From the NCBI GenBank assembly GCA_030549175.1, contig JAUKUA010000006.1:1364001-1428000 (forward strand): a DNA stretch of 64,000 nucleotides, written 5' to 3'. Positions 42,921 to 53,663 of the stretch are shown piece by piece (position 1 is the stretch's first letter; each line of letters starts with the position of its first letter). The position numbers and the translations under genes are program-made. This DNA comes from Lasiosphaeris hirsuta. Taxonomy: Eukaryota; Ascomycota; Sordariomycetes; Sordariales; Lasiosphaeriaceae. The notes under the pieces are model-generated. The model was not told where the DNA came from and ran no database searches. It saw only the letters and a list, made by a program, of their open reading frames with translations.

Positions 42921-43658
42921 CCAGAGATTAAACTAGGATGGCATATACCATCCCACGCCATGTGCTAACTAGTATGCGACAAACGGTCCCAAATTTGGGC
43001 TATACTCTGCTCGCCAGAATTTGGGCTAGCTCAGGGAAGAATCAGGGAAAGCTCAGGACTACAAATGAAAAAGGAAATTTCGTGTGCCCAGATTCGTCGC
43101 AGACAACCAGGCTGTTTTGCATTTCGGGACGAAGTTTGGCGATTCTTTTCGGAGTTGAGAGAGTAGATGTCGTCCCAAGGCCGTATTCTGTAAAAGCAAG
43201 CCGTTCTGGACACGGCCGCGTCATTGGTCCCTGGTGCCGTAACATGTCAGTGGTTGGCCGGAATTAGCACGCGACGGCCGGACTTATGATCCGCAACGGC
43301 CGGATTTCCGGTCGGCTTTGCGATGTGCATATGGTACCAATACAGTATACATGTACAGCGCACGCCACCAAGAAACAAGGAGGAGAAATGCAATTGCGGT
43401 CTCATATTCTAGCCGACGTCCGGCTGGATCCTTTCGGTGACAAAACAAGGTCGTTTTGTTCCGCCCGAATGCCGGGCCCCAAGCCGTGGCGGAGAGACGG
43501 GGGCGGGCCCCTCTTTTCTGTCCGCCATGGGATATAATAACACTGGGATGCCATTCCCCTTAGCTTTTGGTTCTAAGCACCCAGCCTCCGTCTGATCTTA
43601 TCAATCCCCTCTTAGCTACCCCTATTACCAGAACCAGATATCAACACCACCAAGCATC
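42921..43658. other. Intergenic, NmrA-like gene promoter
   Basis: Contains a short direct repeat of an ATTTGGGCTA-like motif (42994 and 43019) and the promoter of the gene at 43659. No coding sequence supported. Confidence 0.5.
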
Positions 43659-44597
43659 ATGACCAAGATCCTCGTCGTCTTTGGGGCCACCGGCCAGCAG
43701 GGCAGCTCGATCGTCAACTTCGTTCTGAACGACCCGGAGCTGTCCCAGGAGTACAGGATCCGCGCCATCACTCGCGACCCCGACTCGGAAAAGGCCCAGC
43801 AGCTCAAGGAGAAGGTCGAGGTCGTCAAGGCCGAGTGGACCGATAGGGCTTCGATCGAGGCCGCCTTGACTGGTGTCCACACCGTCTTCATCGTCACGAC
43901 CTTCTCGCCCGTCAACGATTATGAGTGGCAGTACGGCACCGCCACCACAACTGCCGACATCGCTGTCGAGAAAGGCGCCAAGTACATCATCTTCAGCACC
44001 CTCACCAACGTCAAGAAGATCTCTGGCGGCAAGTACTCTAGAGTCGTCCCCTTTGACGTCAAGGCCGAAGCTGAGGAATACATCCGCGGCCTGCCCATCA
44101 AGAGCGCCTTCGTCAGCCTTGGATCGTTCATGGAGAATTTTGCCCAGCAGCCGTTTGTGTCTCCTCGGCCAGCGGGCGACGGCACCTGGGTCCTCGAACG
44201 CCATACGTCCGCCGAGACACGCTTTCCTCTGGTCGATGCAGTCGGAGACACTGGCAAGTTTGTCGGTGCCATTCTCGCCGAGCCCGACAAGTACGAGGGA
44301 ATGACTTTCCACGCCGCCACTGCGCTTTATGACTTGGAGGAAATCGCTGCCATCATTGCCAAACACACAGGCAGGACCGTCGTCTTCAAGCAGATCTCGG
44401 CCGAGGAATGGGCCAAGACGGTGCCTTGGGCCACGGAAGTCTTTCTCGAGGGCTTCAGCTTTATGGATGAGTATGGCTATTTTGGCCCTGGCTCCGAGGA
44501 CCTGGTTTCTTGGGCCGTCAAGAATGCCCGAGGCAAGCTAACCACCTTTGAGGAGTACTTGGAGGCGCACCCCCTCAAGCTGATCGGCTCCGAGTGA
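43659..44597 (+). CDS. NmrA-like NAD(P)-binding family protein
   Basis: A 312-aa single-exon atypical short-chain dehydrogenase of the NmrA/HSCARG group. The Rossmann motif GATGQQGSSIVNFVL sits at residues 9-23. It is followed by RAITRDP (cofactor phosphate-binding Arg), a VHTVFIVTTF strand, YIIFSTLTNVKKISGGKY, VSLGSFMENFAQQPF and a substrate lobe ending WAVKNARGKLTTFEEYLEAH. Proteins of this group act as NADP(H)-sensing regulators or as reductases of small molecules; which one applies cannot be told here. The start has good context (AGCATCATGACC). Neighbours give no pathway. Confidence 0.92.
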   Translation: MTKILVVFGATGQQGSSIVNFVLNDPELSQEYRIRAITRDPDSEKAQQLKEKVEVVKAEWTDRASIEAALTGVHTVFIVTTFSPVNDYEWQYGTATTTADIAVEKGAKYIIFSTLTNVKKISGGKYSRVVPFDVKAEAEEYIRGLPIKSAFVSLGSFMENFAQQPFVSPRPAGDGTWVLERHTSAETRFPLVDAVGDTGKFVGAILAEPDKYEGMTFHAATALYDLEEIAAIIAKHTGRTVVFKQISAEEWAKTVPWATEVFLEGFSFMDEYGYFGPGSEDLVSWAVKNARGKLTTFEEYLEAHPLKLIGSE

Positions 44598-45015
44598 AGG
44601 GGGAAAATGCTAGCGGAGATGGTTGTTGTAGGGAGGGAGGAAAAGGTACTTGGAGAAATAACCTTGCGAGTACTCGTTCCTTGTAACAATTACATACCTT
44701 AACTTTCAGGCGATATCAAACGCGCATTTGGTCGGTCTTGCGGTTCTTCTCCTGGCGTGCCATGGCTCACACACAAGAAACTCACCCCCTGCCCTGCTTT
44801 TCTTCCCACCCCCCCCCCCCCCCACGTCCCACAATACCCGGCTCTAGCACTTACTAATAAGGCGATGACTTGCCGGTCTCATAACCGGCCCGCTCCGCCC
44901 CTCCACTCAACGTCATCCACATTTCTCCCCGCCTCCCCTTCCCACCTTCACAAACCACACCAGCACCGCGACTACTGAAATCAACCATCCCCGCGGCTCC
45001 TCACCCATCGCCAAA
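44598..45015. other. Intergenic with poly-C run
   Basis: Promoter of the CPDase gene; includes a 15-C run at 44809-44823 and pyrimidine-rich sequence. No gene seen. Confidence 0.5.
44809..44823. repeat. C15 homopolymer
   Basis: Fifteen consecutive C residues upstream of the CPDase gene. Confidence 0.9.
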
Positions 45016-45717
45016 ATGCCACATACCTCACTTTGGCTCCTCCCTCCGCCCACCCACCCCCTCCACTCCGCCCTAACCACGCTCATCTCACACACTCTCC
45101 CAGCTCTCCTCCCCCTCGAATCGACCGCCGCCACCCTCAGCCCGCATTTTTTCGCGCCGCACCTCACCCTCACATCGGACATCCTCCCCTCCACATATGG
45201 CGCCGATCCGCAGGCCTGGCTGGATTCTCTGCCGTTCCCTGCGGGGGAAGAGGTGCAGGTGCGGTTTGAGCGGGTGGTGGCGGGGGATGTTTTTGTGAGG
45301 CGGTGCTATGTCAAGGTGGGAATAGATGGCGTGAGAGGATTGGCGAGGGTAGCGAGGGGCTGGGGGGTGTCTGAGGGCAGTTCTAGGGAGGGGGGGTGGA
45401 GGAGAAGACGGAGGACTGGCTGAGGAGCTGGGAGAGGGGATTTGGGCCGCATGTCAGTTTGATATAGTAAGTTCCCCTTGGGTTGTGGCCCGGTTGGTGC
45501 TGACAGATATAGTGGGAGTGTGTCGATTGATGAAGATGCGCTGGAAAGGTTGACGAGGGTAGTGGAGGAGGCCGGTGTGAAGCTGTCTGGGGGGAAGTCG
45601 GGATCTGAAGTGGTTGATGGGTCTGACGGGGGAGGGTGGACCGGGGGAGTGGTCTGGCTTGTTCCGACAGATAGGCCGATCGCAGAGTGGAAACCAATTG
45701 CGGTGAGAGAATTGTAG
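45016..45717 (+). pseudogene. CPD1: 2',3'-cyclic-nucleotide 3'-phosphodiesterase (CPDase) gene, frameshifted
   Basis: A 2H-phosphoesterase of the yeast Cpd1 type, which opens ADP-ribose 1'',2''-cyclic phosphate and 2',3'-cyclic nucleotides. Exon 1 starts MPHTSLWLLPPPTHPL and holds the first catalytic motif, HLTL (after APHLT). The frame breaks in a 7-G run at 45390-45396. One more G would continue as VEEKTEDWLRSWERGFGPHV with the second motif HVSL. An intron (45467-45512) leads to a last exon GSVSIDEDALERLTRVVEEA, VPTDRPIAEWKPIAV and the stop at 45715. All family elements are present, so a homopolymer consensus error is the simplest explanation; genuine inactivation is the alternative. As read, the protein would stop before the second His motif. 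Confidence 0.75.
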
Positions 45718-45871
45718 ACTCAACTCTCCAGTTCCTTTTGACATCTCAAATGCCGTGCCCGTTAGCCAAGATGCCCCATCAGTATAACTGCCTGGAAGCC
45801 GAGTCGGGAGCCATGCCCATCTCAATAACCAAGACCCCTCTAGATGCCCTGGAGTTCAGAGTTCCGTCCAC

Positions 45872-47053
45872 CTATGACTCGAGCGAGCTGAGGCGCATAT
45901 ACTCTAGCTTCTGCGCGATCTCACCTTCAGCTCCCCGGAACGTCCTTCCTTTTAGATGCCTAACGCAAAGCTGCTTCCCCTCGCCGGGATAGTACAGCCA
46001 GCAGGCCCACTTCTTCCATCGGCCATCTTTCATTTCGGTCCGCGCGCGCTGGCCCGCCGTATCCTCAATAAATGCGCCGCGGGGCATGGCCAAACGGTTC
46101 GGAAACACTTTGGCGAGGTAGTGATCCGTCTCGGCCAGGTGTGGCTTGTCGTGCCAGAAGAAGAGCGGCGTGAGGGGAATCTTGATAGGGCTGTCTGATT
46201 CACTGTCGCCAGGCTGCGATGGTAACCTTGCCGGTGGGGAGAAGTTCTGCTTGTGCAAGTTTGTCAGAGCCCGCAGGGCGGGGAACTGCATGACATGCTC
46301 CGAGGTGGCGTAGTTGATCATGCGTATTGACGGGAAGCAGACATATTTGATGGGCACGGTGACGACCTGCCGGAATTCGGCATGGGGATCTGAGTCAACG
46401 TCGTCTGGCTGCTGTTGCCGCATCAAATCGAGTATTGGACAGAGAGGGATGTCTGAGACGAGCGACCAGTCGTGCTGCTGCACCCAGACATAGGGGGTTT
46501 TGGTTACACGCAGAGCTGAGCGGATAGCTAGGCCAAATCCTAAGCGCTGTGATGGCTCGATGAAGGTAACGCGGCCGTCTTGTGTGCTCGTGATGGTCAG
46601 AGGCACGGCGTTGGTTTGTTGGGCGTAGGCGTCAGCGCCGTACTCGGCCTCGCCGTAGGCTACCGACAATAAATCCGAGTCCTCATCGTAATCCCCATCC
46701 TTCTCACCCTCCTTCCTCTCCAGCCGTGTGCCATACTCGCGAAGGATCAACCCCTTGGCATTATCCTTGTATGCGTCAAATTTCTCGGCCCCGTCTGCCG
46801 TCACATGCCCCTTTTTGAGGCGTGCCTCGTTGGTGATGCGCTCGAACGTGTCGAGGACCAAGATAACGCGACAGGCGGCCAATTCAGGGCAATGCAGCTT
46901 GAATGACACAATAAAGGCGGATATAAGCTCGGTCGAAGGCGCAGACGGTGTTGGGGAGGTGGTGATGATGAGCGTCACGAGGTCATGGTGTTTGTCGCCG
47001 CTAGATGCGGATGCCTGTCCAGGTGAGGGAGCCAACAGCTGCTCGGCAGGCAT
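45872..47053 (-). CDS. Conserved hypothetical protein, 393 aa
   Basis: Single exon, tail-to-tail with the CPDase gene. I do not recognise a named family. Residues 25-65 read like the first strand and helix of a GT-A fold (VTLIITTSPTPSAPSTELIS, CRVILVLDTFERITNEARLK). The centre has VTKTPYVWVQQHDWSLVSDI and a FPSIRMINYATSEHVMQF stretch. The end has PLFFWHDKPHLAETDHYL and WKKWACWLYYPGEGKQLCVR. A glycosyltransferase-like role is a weak inference from this strand order and the acidic QQHDW motif. There is no signal peptide or membrane segment. Confidence 0.7.
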   Translation of the reverse strand: MPAEQLLAPSPGQASASSGDKHHDLVTLIITTSPTPSAPSTELISAFIVSFKLHCPELAACRVILVLDTFERITNEARLKKGHVTADGAEKFDAYKDNAKGLILREYGTRLERKEGEKDGDYDEDSDLLSVAYGEAEYGADAYAQQTNAVPLTITSTQDGRVTFIEPSQRLGFGLAIRSALRVTKTPYVWVQQHDWSLVSDIPLCPILDLMRQQQPDDVDSDPHAEFRQVVTVPIKYVCFPSIRMINYATSEHVMQFPALRALTNLHKQNFSPPARLPSQPGDSESDSPIKIPLTPLFFWHDKPHLAETDHYLAKVFPNRLAMPRGAFIEDTAGQRARTEMKDGRWKKWACWLYYPGEGKQLCVRHLKGRTFRGAEGEIAQKLEYMRLSSLES

Positions 47054-47906
47054 CTTGCCGAACGAAAGGTGAAATTCTTGAAAACTGAGAGTGTCCTACT
47101 GGCAAGTCCATCCACGCTGTTTACGGCTAGACGTCAGAGCGCGGTAAAGCGAATGAGCGTTGAGGCAGGAATATGATGCTAAAAAAATTCGGAGTTGATG
47201 TTGAGAGAGAAATCTCGATTCTGTGCGTGTGGCCTGACGAATCGAAAAGTGGGGCGGCCTGTTTGGCTGTGTCTCTTGAGGGCCTTTACCACTCTCGCAT
47301 GGCCGCGAGCAATTCGCCTGCTTCGGTGACACATTGCCAAACACATAGCGTGAAAATTGGTTATTGGCTTTCTGGCTGATGATGTATGAGACCATCGGAA
47401 AGAGGTGTTGAGGCTACTGCTTGGAATTGCCATAGTGCGGTTCCTGTCACTTGGAAATATCCTCACTGTATAACTAGCCACATCTCCACGAGTGTCTGAG
47501 TCGCATATGAACGCGTGCTGAGAATGAGCGGCATGGATGTGTCTTGCTTCTCCGACTGGTGGCTTTGATGAGAAGAAGAAGGAATTTCGATATTAGGTCA
47601 ATGGTTCACTACGCGCGACACCCAGGGGATTAGTTGACGGTAGCCATGACATCCCGCTACCAACTCAAAGTGCCCATCAAGCCATTCCAACTGAAAGTTT
47701 TGAGTGTACTATATCGTGATAAATTAACAAAAGGTATTTCCTGACTCGCAGTTGTGATCTAAAGATAAAAGAGACAAATATCGTATCGTGGCAGTCGATG
47801 CCCAAACCGCAGTCCCGGTATTGCCACCCATTCCCGTCCTAACCCACCCGAGAGATGTAGACACAGCTACTGATAATCATGGGTCACACCTCGTCACCCT
47901 TCTCAA
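47054..47906. other. Intergenic
   Basis: Promoter side of the gene at 47053 (minus) and 3' side of the cytochrome b561 gene. No coding sequence supported. Confidence 0.5.
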
Positions 47907-48853
47907 TTACTGGAACCGCGCCGGCTTCGGCACCACCGGCACCTCACCGTCGCTAAGCTTCCTCCTGCCCGGAACACCAGGCTGAGCGTACCTATTGGCC
48001 CTCCACCGCTTCCACTCGCCCCAAACAGCCGACAGCATCCACAGAACCCACATGACAACAGCTACAGCAATGTACGCTGTCTTGATCTGGTTTGAAGCAC
48101 CAGCCATCCAGAGACCGAGGGCACCGTTGGCAATGCCCAGGGTGATGAAGATGCGTCCGTTGAAGATGTGAAGGTACGACCAGATTTGGCGTCGCTGGAT
48201 CTTCTTGAATTTGGCGTGGTGGATCATTCCAAGGAAGGGCTGGAGGAACAAGGCGAGCAGCACCACGATACCAATGATGGGATGGTAGCTAACATTAGGA
48301 TTCGACATCTATCACTCGTCAATATGAGAATTCGTGGCGTGCTATTCCGGGGGCATAGTCTTACCAAATCACCACCTTGAGGAAGCTGGACAGAGCGCAC
48401 GAGATAGATGCCCAGAGCCACGGAGGCAATGTACACGGCATATGCGATAAGTTGGGCGATGCCGTGTATCCAAAGGGCAAACCGCCCGGGAATGACGCGC
48501 ATGAAGATGGAGCCGAGCGGGAAGAGGAGGACCATGGCGAGCGCGCCCAGAACACCGTGGATCGCACGGGCCCTCATGGCTGCGTTGATATCGAAGTCGG
48601 CCGAGCCCTGGAAGTTGCCAAAGCCGAAGTCGTTGGACGAAGAACCTGAGCCGGACCCGGACCCGGACCCGGACCCCAGCCCTCCCCCACCGAAGCCATT
48701 TCCTCCGCCGTAGCCCCCACCCGGGCCGAACTGCGCTTGCACGCCGACCGCCGAGGCTGCAGTTTACCCTGTCAACACGGTGTGCCAATCGGCGAGGGAG
48801 GTTGAGAAGATCTTACCGAGGAGAATTGCTGCTGCGCGTCTGGAATCCATCAT
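47907..48853 (-). CDS. Cytochrome b561-domain membrane protein
   Basis: Exons 48817-48853, 48365-48756 and 47907-48308 give 276 aa. A signal peptide spans the first intron (MMDSRRAAAILL then ASAVGVQAQF). Next is a Gly/Ser linker (GGGYGGGNGF, then SG repeats encoded by a CCGGAC-type repeat), and a b561 core of about five helices. The four expected heme-ligating His are present: RAIHGVLG, LWIHGIAQ, VSYHPIIG and YLHIFNGR. The tail is basic and cytosolic. It likely moves electrons across the membrane (ferric or ascorbate-type reduction). Many fungal homologues carry an N-terminal DOMON domain; here only the Gly/Ser linker is left. Confidence 0.85.
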
Positions 48854-50067
48854 CGCAATGTCTCAGATAGGCGATAACGCAACATTCAAATCAAAGAGGA
48901 GGGAGAAGAGAAAGCCAAGCTTTGTATCCTGGCAGAGAGGACCTTGGCAGTTTTATGATCTGGGGCAGAATGGCAGGCAGTGCCGAAGCTGAAAAAGAAG
49001 AAGGACCCAAAACACAGCCTACCAACTGGGCCCCAAAGACCAGTGGCCCAATGCCCAATGATCTCATGCAGTATGCACACTTTTTTTGTGCGTGTTGCGT
49101 GGCCCAGCGACAAGCAGAACGTGAGACGGTGGCTTCGGACCCGCGATGGGGAGGATCCCAGCTGGGCCGTCCAGCCGTTTTGCTCAACAGCCGTTGGTCC
49201 GGTGGTCAGTCGAGCCAGTCACCGCCCACTCAATGGTCAGTGGGCAGCAGCCACGATCAAGACCCAGGCGCAGACTAGGCCGTGCGTCCCTGGGCGTCCA
49301 ATGGGCGTCCCTTGGAGCTCGCCATGCCGCGTGCCGGCGTCAGAACGGCGTGAACCATGGACAAGACAACTAAACTCCCAGGTTCTGTGCCTTGCTTGGG
49401 GAGCCCGCCTGAAGCTTAAAACCCATAACCCCTCGCCGTGGCAGTGGTGAAGGGGGTGGGTTGCGCGTCGTGAAGAAGGAACGGTGCAAGCGCACAAGAC
49501 AGCGGCCAAGTCGGCGTGTCGGCAGTCGGTGGTCGGTGCCAATCGCCAGTCGCGCCAGGCACACCCTCTGCGGCTGAGGGCTGCGGCTTACAGCCGTCGG
49601 GACCGAGTGCCTGCTCCTTGTCCGGGCCCTGGCCCCTGGGCCGATCAGCGTTCCTGCCTTACCCAAATACGGCACAAGGTCGTATTCCCAAGGATGTCTG
49701 ACGTACGCAGTGGGGTTGCCGTCCCATGTTTCGGCTTTTTCAAATTGGTTCAAAAGATGAGGTATTTGGCCCCCTGATTCTCTTTTTGCCTGGTGGCTTT
49801 GACTTGAAATTTTATGCAATGTCTTTGACAGGGAATAAACTTGGGAATACGGCAGTGTCGATGCTGTTTCGAAGCCACGAGGCGTAGGGCGTTTAGACCG
49901 TTCATTGAACTTAGACTCGGCGCTACTTGTATCGCCGTCACTGAAATTTAAGGGGGATAGCAAAATTACCTCCAGCTTGCTTCCATGACAAACCGCGTTG
50001 CTCATATTTGGTGTCATGACACCCACGATCATACAATTAGCGGTGGGTTGGAGAAGCCAATACAATC
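48854..50067. other. Intergenic
   Basis: No gene supported. The ORF at 49370-50065 (minus) and several plus-strand ORFs lack domains and overlap one another. Confidence 0.5.
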
Positions 50068-50344
50068 TAACCCTGGTTTGTTTGTTCGCGTGTGACCTTT
50101 CCCCAAAATCCCAAAGGGAGAGAGATTATTGAAGCCCCAGGAAGGCTTTCGAGCAGCAAAAACAGCATCTTTCGCGTTTGAAAAGGTATACTTGGTATTT
50201 CAGAAGGGGCTTTTCCCATCTTAGAAAGGCCTTATAAAATACTAAAAGATACCTTTTCTTATGCTGCAAAGGCTCCAGCGTGGCTTCAGTACCTCTCTTG
50301 GTTTGGTGAGAGTGTTCCGCGCTAACAAACAAAGCAGGGTTAGA
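50068..50344. mobile_element. MITE copy B, 277 bp
   Basis: Same family as copies A and C. Left end TAACCCTGGTTTGTTTGTTC, right end (reverse complement) TAACCCTGCTTTGTTTGTTA followed by GCGCGG. It contains the AAGGCCTT-type internal motifs and no ORF. The outermost CA of the other copies is TA here on both sides, consistent with either a TA target duplication or C-to-T change. Confidence 0.8.
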
Positions 50345-51093
50345 GTGTTCAATGGAAAGGTCAACGCGTGAGTTTGCATCGTGACACCTCCGTGTCACTT
50401 GCCGCTCATGTACTCAATATCCCTTGCATGAACATACCCAGGAAACTTTTCAAGTGATTTGCCAAGGGTTGTCTGTCAAATTAGGATTCTGGGTATGTAG
50501 GGAATATCCGCATTTTGTGGATTGAAGAAGGACATAACCATGCCACAGCCGTATGATATCCATTGCGAGGGGGTACTTACATGCTTGGTGCGGGTCTAGG
50601 TATTGGATGAAGCTACTTGAAAGAATCGGATGTGTTCCATACAAAAGTACCGACCATCGATGACAGGCAAGTTCGTACCCTACTAGTTCATGGTTGGGAC
50701 AGAATACAAGTAGTTTACTAATGTTGGAATATAGATGCGCGTTTGCAAACAGTGCAAAGTCCGAAAGAGCTGAGATTTATTGACGACTGGAATGGAAAAT
50801 GATGACTTGTTCCGAGGTCAGCAATTCCCATTTTTTTTCGGTGAGCCTTCGGCAATGGTGTTGGGTATTACCGCTTTCCGGAACCTCAACATCGGCATAA
50901 TTCAGAGTCAAAGCTTGCGGATTTCATGAGCGTGGGAAAATAGGGGCCTCTCTGGGCAAATGAGGTAGAATTGGCCAGTTAGTTACTAATTAGCTAAGTA
51001 GCTATCGCATCAAAGAAATACTTGTGAGTAAACTCTAAGAACGAACCGGCGAACCCCGATCGCCAAGTACCGCAGATGTGTCAGCCCGAGTCC
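50345..51093. other. Intergenic
   Basis: AT-richer spacer, no feature recognised. Confidence 0.5.
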
Positions 51094-51777
51094 TCAGCAT
51101 CTATCCCCGCCCGTGATGTACATATTCCAATGGTCCTTGAAGAATAACTGTCCCGATGTGTACCATCTTCCGTTTAAATTGGGGTCGTACTCGCATGTGT
51201 AAGCAATGAAATTCGCAGCGTCGGCGATTTGGCTGTAGCTGGCAAGCGAATACTCATTTGTGTGCTGGGGGAAATTCGTCAGCCTTCGTATACGGGCATG
51301 TAGCCGGGATGACACTAACATCGTTGCACCAGTAAATGGCAGCATTGTAAGAGCAACTGACTCTGCTGCAGGTGCCTGGTCCGGCGCCAAGGTGGGGCTG
51401 GCTGCCCAGTCCTCTCAGATACGAGACACCTTGATCGATACTGTCTCGTTCAGCTGTTGGCCATCTGTCGAAACAGAAATGGCTCTCATAGCCCGGGGGC
51501 GCATTGACATCCTGAGTGGTCGTGGTGTTGGCAGGTTGGGTCTCATTGTCGGCTCTCATGGACAGCGCGTGCCAGTGCAGCTTGCTGGCGGATTTCAGAC
51601 CGGCGTCATTGAGCATGGCAGAATGGCCACCATTGGGCACGACGAAGGCCTGCTTGCGGGAAACGTTAGAGTCAAGTGTGGATGTAATTAATAGATGGTG
51701 TAATGGATGTGCCGTCTTACCACCGCTGTGGCCATCATGAAAGCCAAGAAAACAACGAAAAGCTTCCAGGAAGCCAT
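51094..51777 (-). CDS. Small secreted cysteine protein, 185 aa
   Basis: Exons 51721-51777, 51320-51649 and 51094-51264, all phase 0. The signal peptide MASWKLFVVFLAFMMATAV is the whole first exon. The mature part has N-glycosylation-like NET and NTT sites, then ESHFCFDRWP, PGTCSRVSCSYNAAIYWCND, SYSQIADAANFIAYTCEYDP, a TSGQLFFKDHWNMYI strand and a final DRC stop. The six or so cysteines and the CSRVSCSYNAAIYWC core resemble a family of secreted fungal proteins of unknown function (effector-like). The last intron (51265-51319, GTTAGT..CCCAG) was chosen because it restores the conserved C-terminal half; unspliced, the frame ends at 51254. Confidence 0.78.
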
Positions 51778-52311
51778 GCTGGGCAGGCGCGTCGAAGCTG
51801 TTGGCGGACAGATCGTCAGTGGTTTAAGTCTACACATTGATGATAGGGGGGTAAGGACTGGGAGAGACATACGGTGCAAGTTAGCTTTGGGATGCCGGAA
51901 TGATGTTGCAGAAAACAGCAAAACAACCTCTGTTGCGCCTTGAGAAGGTGGGCTGAGTGTTGTGTGGGGAAAGTTGTGTGAGGAGTGTTGTTCGGGGAGA
52001 GTTGTACGGGGGTAGACGACGTTATTTATAGAGGCCTCTATTTATATAGTTTGGTTCCCGGTGTGGATGGAGGTAGGGCGTACCTTTCATCCCAAGGCAA
52101 GAATAGCAGGAGAGGTTTATGAGCAGCTCCTTCCTCAACATGAGTACCAAAGGTTATGATTTACCAAGCACAATACTTGCTTGTGTGATAGAGCTTGGAT
52201 GTGTTGTAGAATTTGAAAAACTCCGTTTGAATGAAGGAAACGATTAGCACCAGTTCCCTCCTTCTAACAAAAGCCCATCCATAATCCTTTCAAGGTACCA
52301 CCCGCCATCAT
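51778..52311. other. Intergenic, secreted-protein promoter
   Basis: The right part is the 3' flank of the next minus-strand gene. A TATTTATAGAGG-type AT-rich box near 52021-52040, about 250 bp upstream of the ATG, may be the core promoter. Confidence 0.45.
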
Positions 52312-53148
52312 TCAAGAAGTCCTCAAATTCTCATCTCCTGATGACTCAGACCCCTTTTCCTCCTCCTTCACTACAGCAGCCCCTCTCAATTTCTCCACCT
52401 TTTCCGCTACCATACCAACCTGCGATGGTGTGCCCAACTTCAAATTGCCAATACTTTCCGTCAACCTCACCACATCATTCTCCACCCCCAGCTCATGACC
52501 CTCCTGACCCACGTCCCCACCTTCCTTTACTTCCTTCCACCTCCCCCACCCTCTTGAGAGCACGCCTCTCTCCGCCCTCTCAATCCCCTGCTTTCGCAGC
52601 AAGCGCTCATTGCTCGCCATCGCCTCTTGCTCGGCATTGACGACTAGATCAGCCAGCCGCTGTGCCTCACGCGAAAAGATGCGCTTTTCGCTGCTGCTCA
52701 CATGCCGTCTTCTTGAACGCCGCGTCCAGTACTCGGACATGCTCTCTAGGGCGGCGCAGACGCCGACATCGTAGGCGTGCAGCGTTTCGGCTTCGCGGGC
52801 AGCACGGATGGCGGCTTCGAGGCGCGGGGGGAGTATGCTTCCCGGGCTGTCCTTTATGCGCTGGGGGTTCGAGTTGGGCGTGGTGAGCGCTGCCGAGGCC
52901 GGGCTGAGAGAGGACGGGGTTGAGATTGGAGTGTTTGTTGTCGTTATTGTCGTTGGTACTGGGCGGCCCATGGCGCTTTCGTTGTTGGCGAGCCACTCGG
53001 TGATGGAAAAGTGGCGGGCTTCAATGGCAGTGGTGGCGTCGGGATACCAATTTGAGTCCTGAGGTGAGCTGGCCGACGAGGGGCTTTTCTCGAGCCTTCC
53101 TTGGTGATAGTCAGGGGGTTGGTATGGAATGAGGCGGAGGAAGGTCAT
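52312..53148 (-). CDS. Hypothetical protein, 278 aa
   Basis: Single exon, not recognised. From Met at 53148 (MTFLRLIPYQPPDYHQGRLE) it has a Ser/Pro/Thr-rich N-terminus, then a helical basic domain (LEAAIRAAREAETLHAYDVG, ESMSEYWTRRSRRRHVSSSE, REAQRLADLVVNAEQEAMAS) and an acidic coiled-coil-like end (VRLTESIGNLKLG, EKVEKLRGAAVVKEEEKGS). No signal peptide. The frame is open to 53313, where another Met would add 55 residues of low-information sequence, so the shorter start is preferred. Confidence 0.6.
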   Translation of the reverse strand: MTFLRLIPYQPPDYHQGRLEKSPSSASSPQDSNWYPDATTAIEARHFSITEWLANNESAMGRPVPTTITTTNTPISTPSSLSPASAALTTPNSNPQRIKDSPGSILPPRLEAAIRAAREAETLHAYDVGVCAALESMSEYWTRRSRRRHVSSSEKRIFSREAQRLADLVVNAEQEAMASNERLLRKQGIERAERGVLSRGWGRWKEVKEGGDVGQEGHELGVENDVVRLTESIGNLKLGTPSQVGMVAEKVEKLRGAAVVKEEEKGSESSGDENLRTS

Positions 53149-53313
53149 GATGATGAATTGGGGTTCCAGACTGAGTGATTTTAGGGGGCCGGGAGGGGAA
53201 TAAGGAGAGGTGAGTGACGGTATCTTGACAAAAGGCTGGTGTCTGAGGGCGAGATTGGCGTGTGGTGCAGGTTGATCCAGTCTACGCGTTCGTGTCTGTG
53301 ACACGCCGCTCAT

Positions 53314-53663
53314 ACATGTTCCCTTTGTTTGGGGTGAGCAAAAAGACTGGCCACAGATTTCCAGGAGAGAAAAGAAAAACAGTTGGTGAAGGAAGTTCCT
53401 TGTCAGACTGGCTATTGCCGGCTGTCAAGTGCTAGCCCCATTCCTGCTGGCTTGGATGACTTCCATCGGTGGAGTACACACAATGAAACAGCCAGTCAAC
53501 CTGGCACCTTTCGGCATCTTGTGATATTTAGCGTGTGTGTTGGGCACGAAAGGCTGGCTGCTGGCAGATGCAGCATGGAGTGAGCGCCTGCATGGCACTC
53601 CCTTAGAGAAACCTTGAGTTCCCTTAGAGAAACCTTGAGTGACGCACTTGCTAGCCCACAATA
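53314..53663. other. Intergenic
   Basis: Upstream of the hypothetical gene. Contains a 16-bp direct repeat (CCCTTAGAGAAACCTT, 53601 and 53620) just left of MITE copy C. Confidence 0.5.

Noticed and set aside
43641..44366. 241-aa minus ORF opposite the NmrA-like gene
   Set aside because: Antisense shadow; Asp/Gly-rich composition mirrors plus-strand codon use.
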